A DNA stretch of 15,752 bases, from positions 1-15,752 of the forward strand of contig QWOR01000229.1 in assembly GCA_003669575.1 (NCBI GenBank). The letters run 5' to 3'. Within the stretch, counting starts at the first letter, position 1. Every line of letters begins with the position of its first letter. Positions 15,581 to 15,752 of this stretch are shown in pieces. Under the pieces are notes generated by a model. The model had not been told where the DNA came from and ran no database searches. It saw only the letters and a program-made list of their open reading frames with translations. Source of the stretch: Planctomycetota bacterium (GTDB taxonomy: Bacteria > Planctomycetota > Planctomycetia > Planctomycetales > Planctomycetaceae). The translations under genes were made by a program, and so were the position numbers.

Positions 15581-15608
15581 TTGAGAAGCGAGTGAACGTA
15601 CTTCTCAA
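15581..15608. repeat. Hairpin in the uvrA-like/mutS spacer
   Basis: TTGAGAAG (15581-15588) and CTTCTCAA (15601-15608) form a perfect 8-base stem around a 12-base loop, 43 bases after the uvrA-like stop. No T-run follows, so it is not a standard intrinsic terminator. It may be a regulatory or stabilising hairpin in the mutS leader, or chance. Confidence 0.3.
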
Positions 15609-15649
15609 TTCCACAGCTCTCATCCCGACACCCTCAACGATCCCCCTCC

Positions 15650-15752
15650 ATGTCTGACGCCAAAGTGACCCCGATGATGCAGCGGTATCTGGAGGTCAAG
15701 GCGGAGACGCCGGGGGCCATCCTTCTGTTTCGGATGGGGGACTTTTACGAGC
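15650..15752 (+). CDS. mutS: DNA mismatch repair protein MutS, 5' end only
   Basis: The first 34 codons are inside the window and the rest lies beyond the right edge. The visible product includes VTPMMQRYLEVKAETPGAIL and then LFRMGDFYE, the hallmark N-terminal mismatch-recognition (domain I) sequence of MutS1. FRMGDFYE is the strand just before the phenylalanine-glutamate mismatch wedge region. MutS binds mispaired bases and recruits MutL. The ATG at 15650 is well placed for the family (a few residues before TPMMQ). The leader is pyrimidine-rich (TCCCCCTCC), so there is no Shine-Dalgarno. It follows the uvrA-like gene on the same strand after 111 bases, giving two DNA-repair-type genes in a row. 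Confidence 0.95.
   Translation, partial: MSDAKVTPMMQRYLEVKAETPGAILLFRMGDFYE

Overview
The window looks like chromosomal DNA of a planctomycete (Planctomycetota, Planctomycetes class). The evidence is a Ser/Thr kinase with a polytopic membrane C-terminus, a secreted PL10-type pectate lyase, a small secreted protein with one haem-binding CxxCH, GC-rich sequence with long shadow frames on the antisense strand, few clear Shine-Dalgarno sites, and mostly monocistronic genes separated by 50-500 bases. The assignment comes from gene content alone; no marker gene such as rRNA is present.

Layout, left to right. (1) A minus-strand gene cut by the left edge shows only the start of a twin-arginine signal peptide. 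A gap with a 20-base inverted repeat follows, then a minus-strand membrane-anchored Ser/Thr kinase. (2) On the plus strand, divergent from the kinase, are a small two-helix membrane protein and an exported parvulin-type prolyl isomerase. (3) A DegT/StrS aminotransferase is followed by a membrane-bound nucleotide-sugar 4,6-dehydratase of the PglF/WbpM/CapD type. Together they could supply a 4-amino-4,6-dideoxy sugar for a surface glycan. (4) A minus-strand secreted or anchored hypothetical protein converges with the dehydratase. (5) Divergent from it are peptide deformylase and, 17 bases behind (or overlapping by 4 with the alternative start), an inositol-monophosphatase-family phosphatase. (6) A minus-strand exported pectate lyase follows. 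(7) Next is a lysine-rich single-haem c-type protein with a good sigma70-type promoter, a clear Shine-Dalgarno and a strong intrinsic terminator, so it is a self-contained unit. (8) A long UvrA-like gene ends 111 bases before the start of mutS, which runs off the right edge.

The most unusual object is the UvrA-like gene. It begins where the first zinc module of UvrA should already be half finished, so it lacks about 250 N-terminal residues: the first Walker A, the UvrB-binding region and the first CxxC pair. The rest of the UvrA core is intact, and the protein carries a C-terminal extension of about 400 residues absent from the classical protein. That extension contains two copies of one domain, aligned without gaps over their first ~60 residues. 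Only 292 bases separate it from the upstream gene, too few for the missing part, and the frame stays open for 1147 codons. It may be a divergent UvrA paralogue with a new role or a recently truncated copy.

Other points of note are the absence of any Met or second His in the mature c-type protein, the serine-rich insertion in the kinase activation segment, and dyad symmetry in the kinase/membrane-protein divergent spacer. No tRNA, rRNA, CRISPR array, insertion sequence or phage gene was seen.
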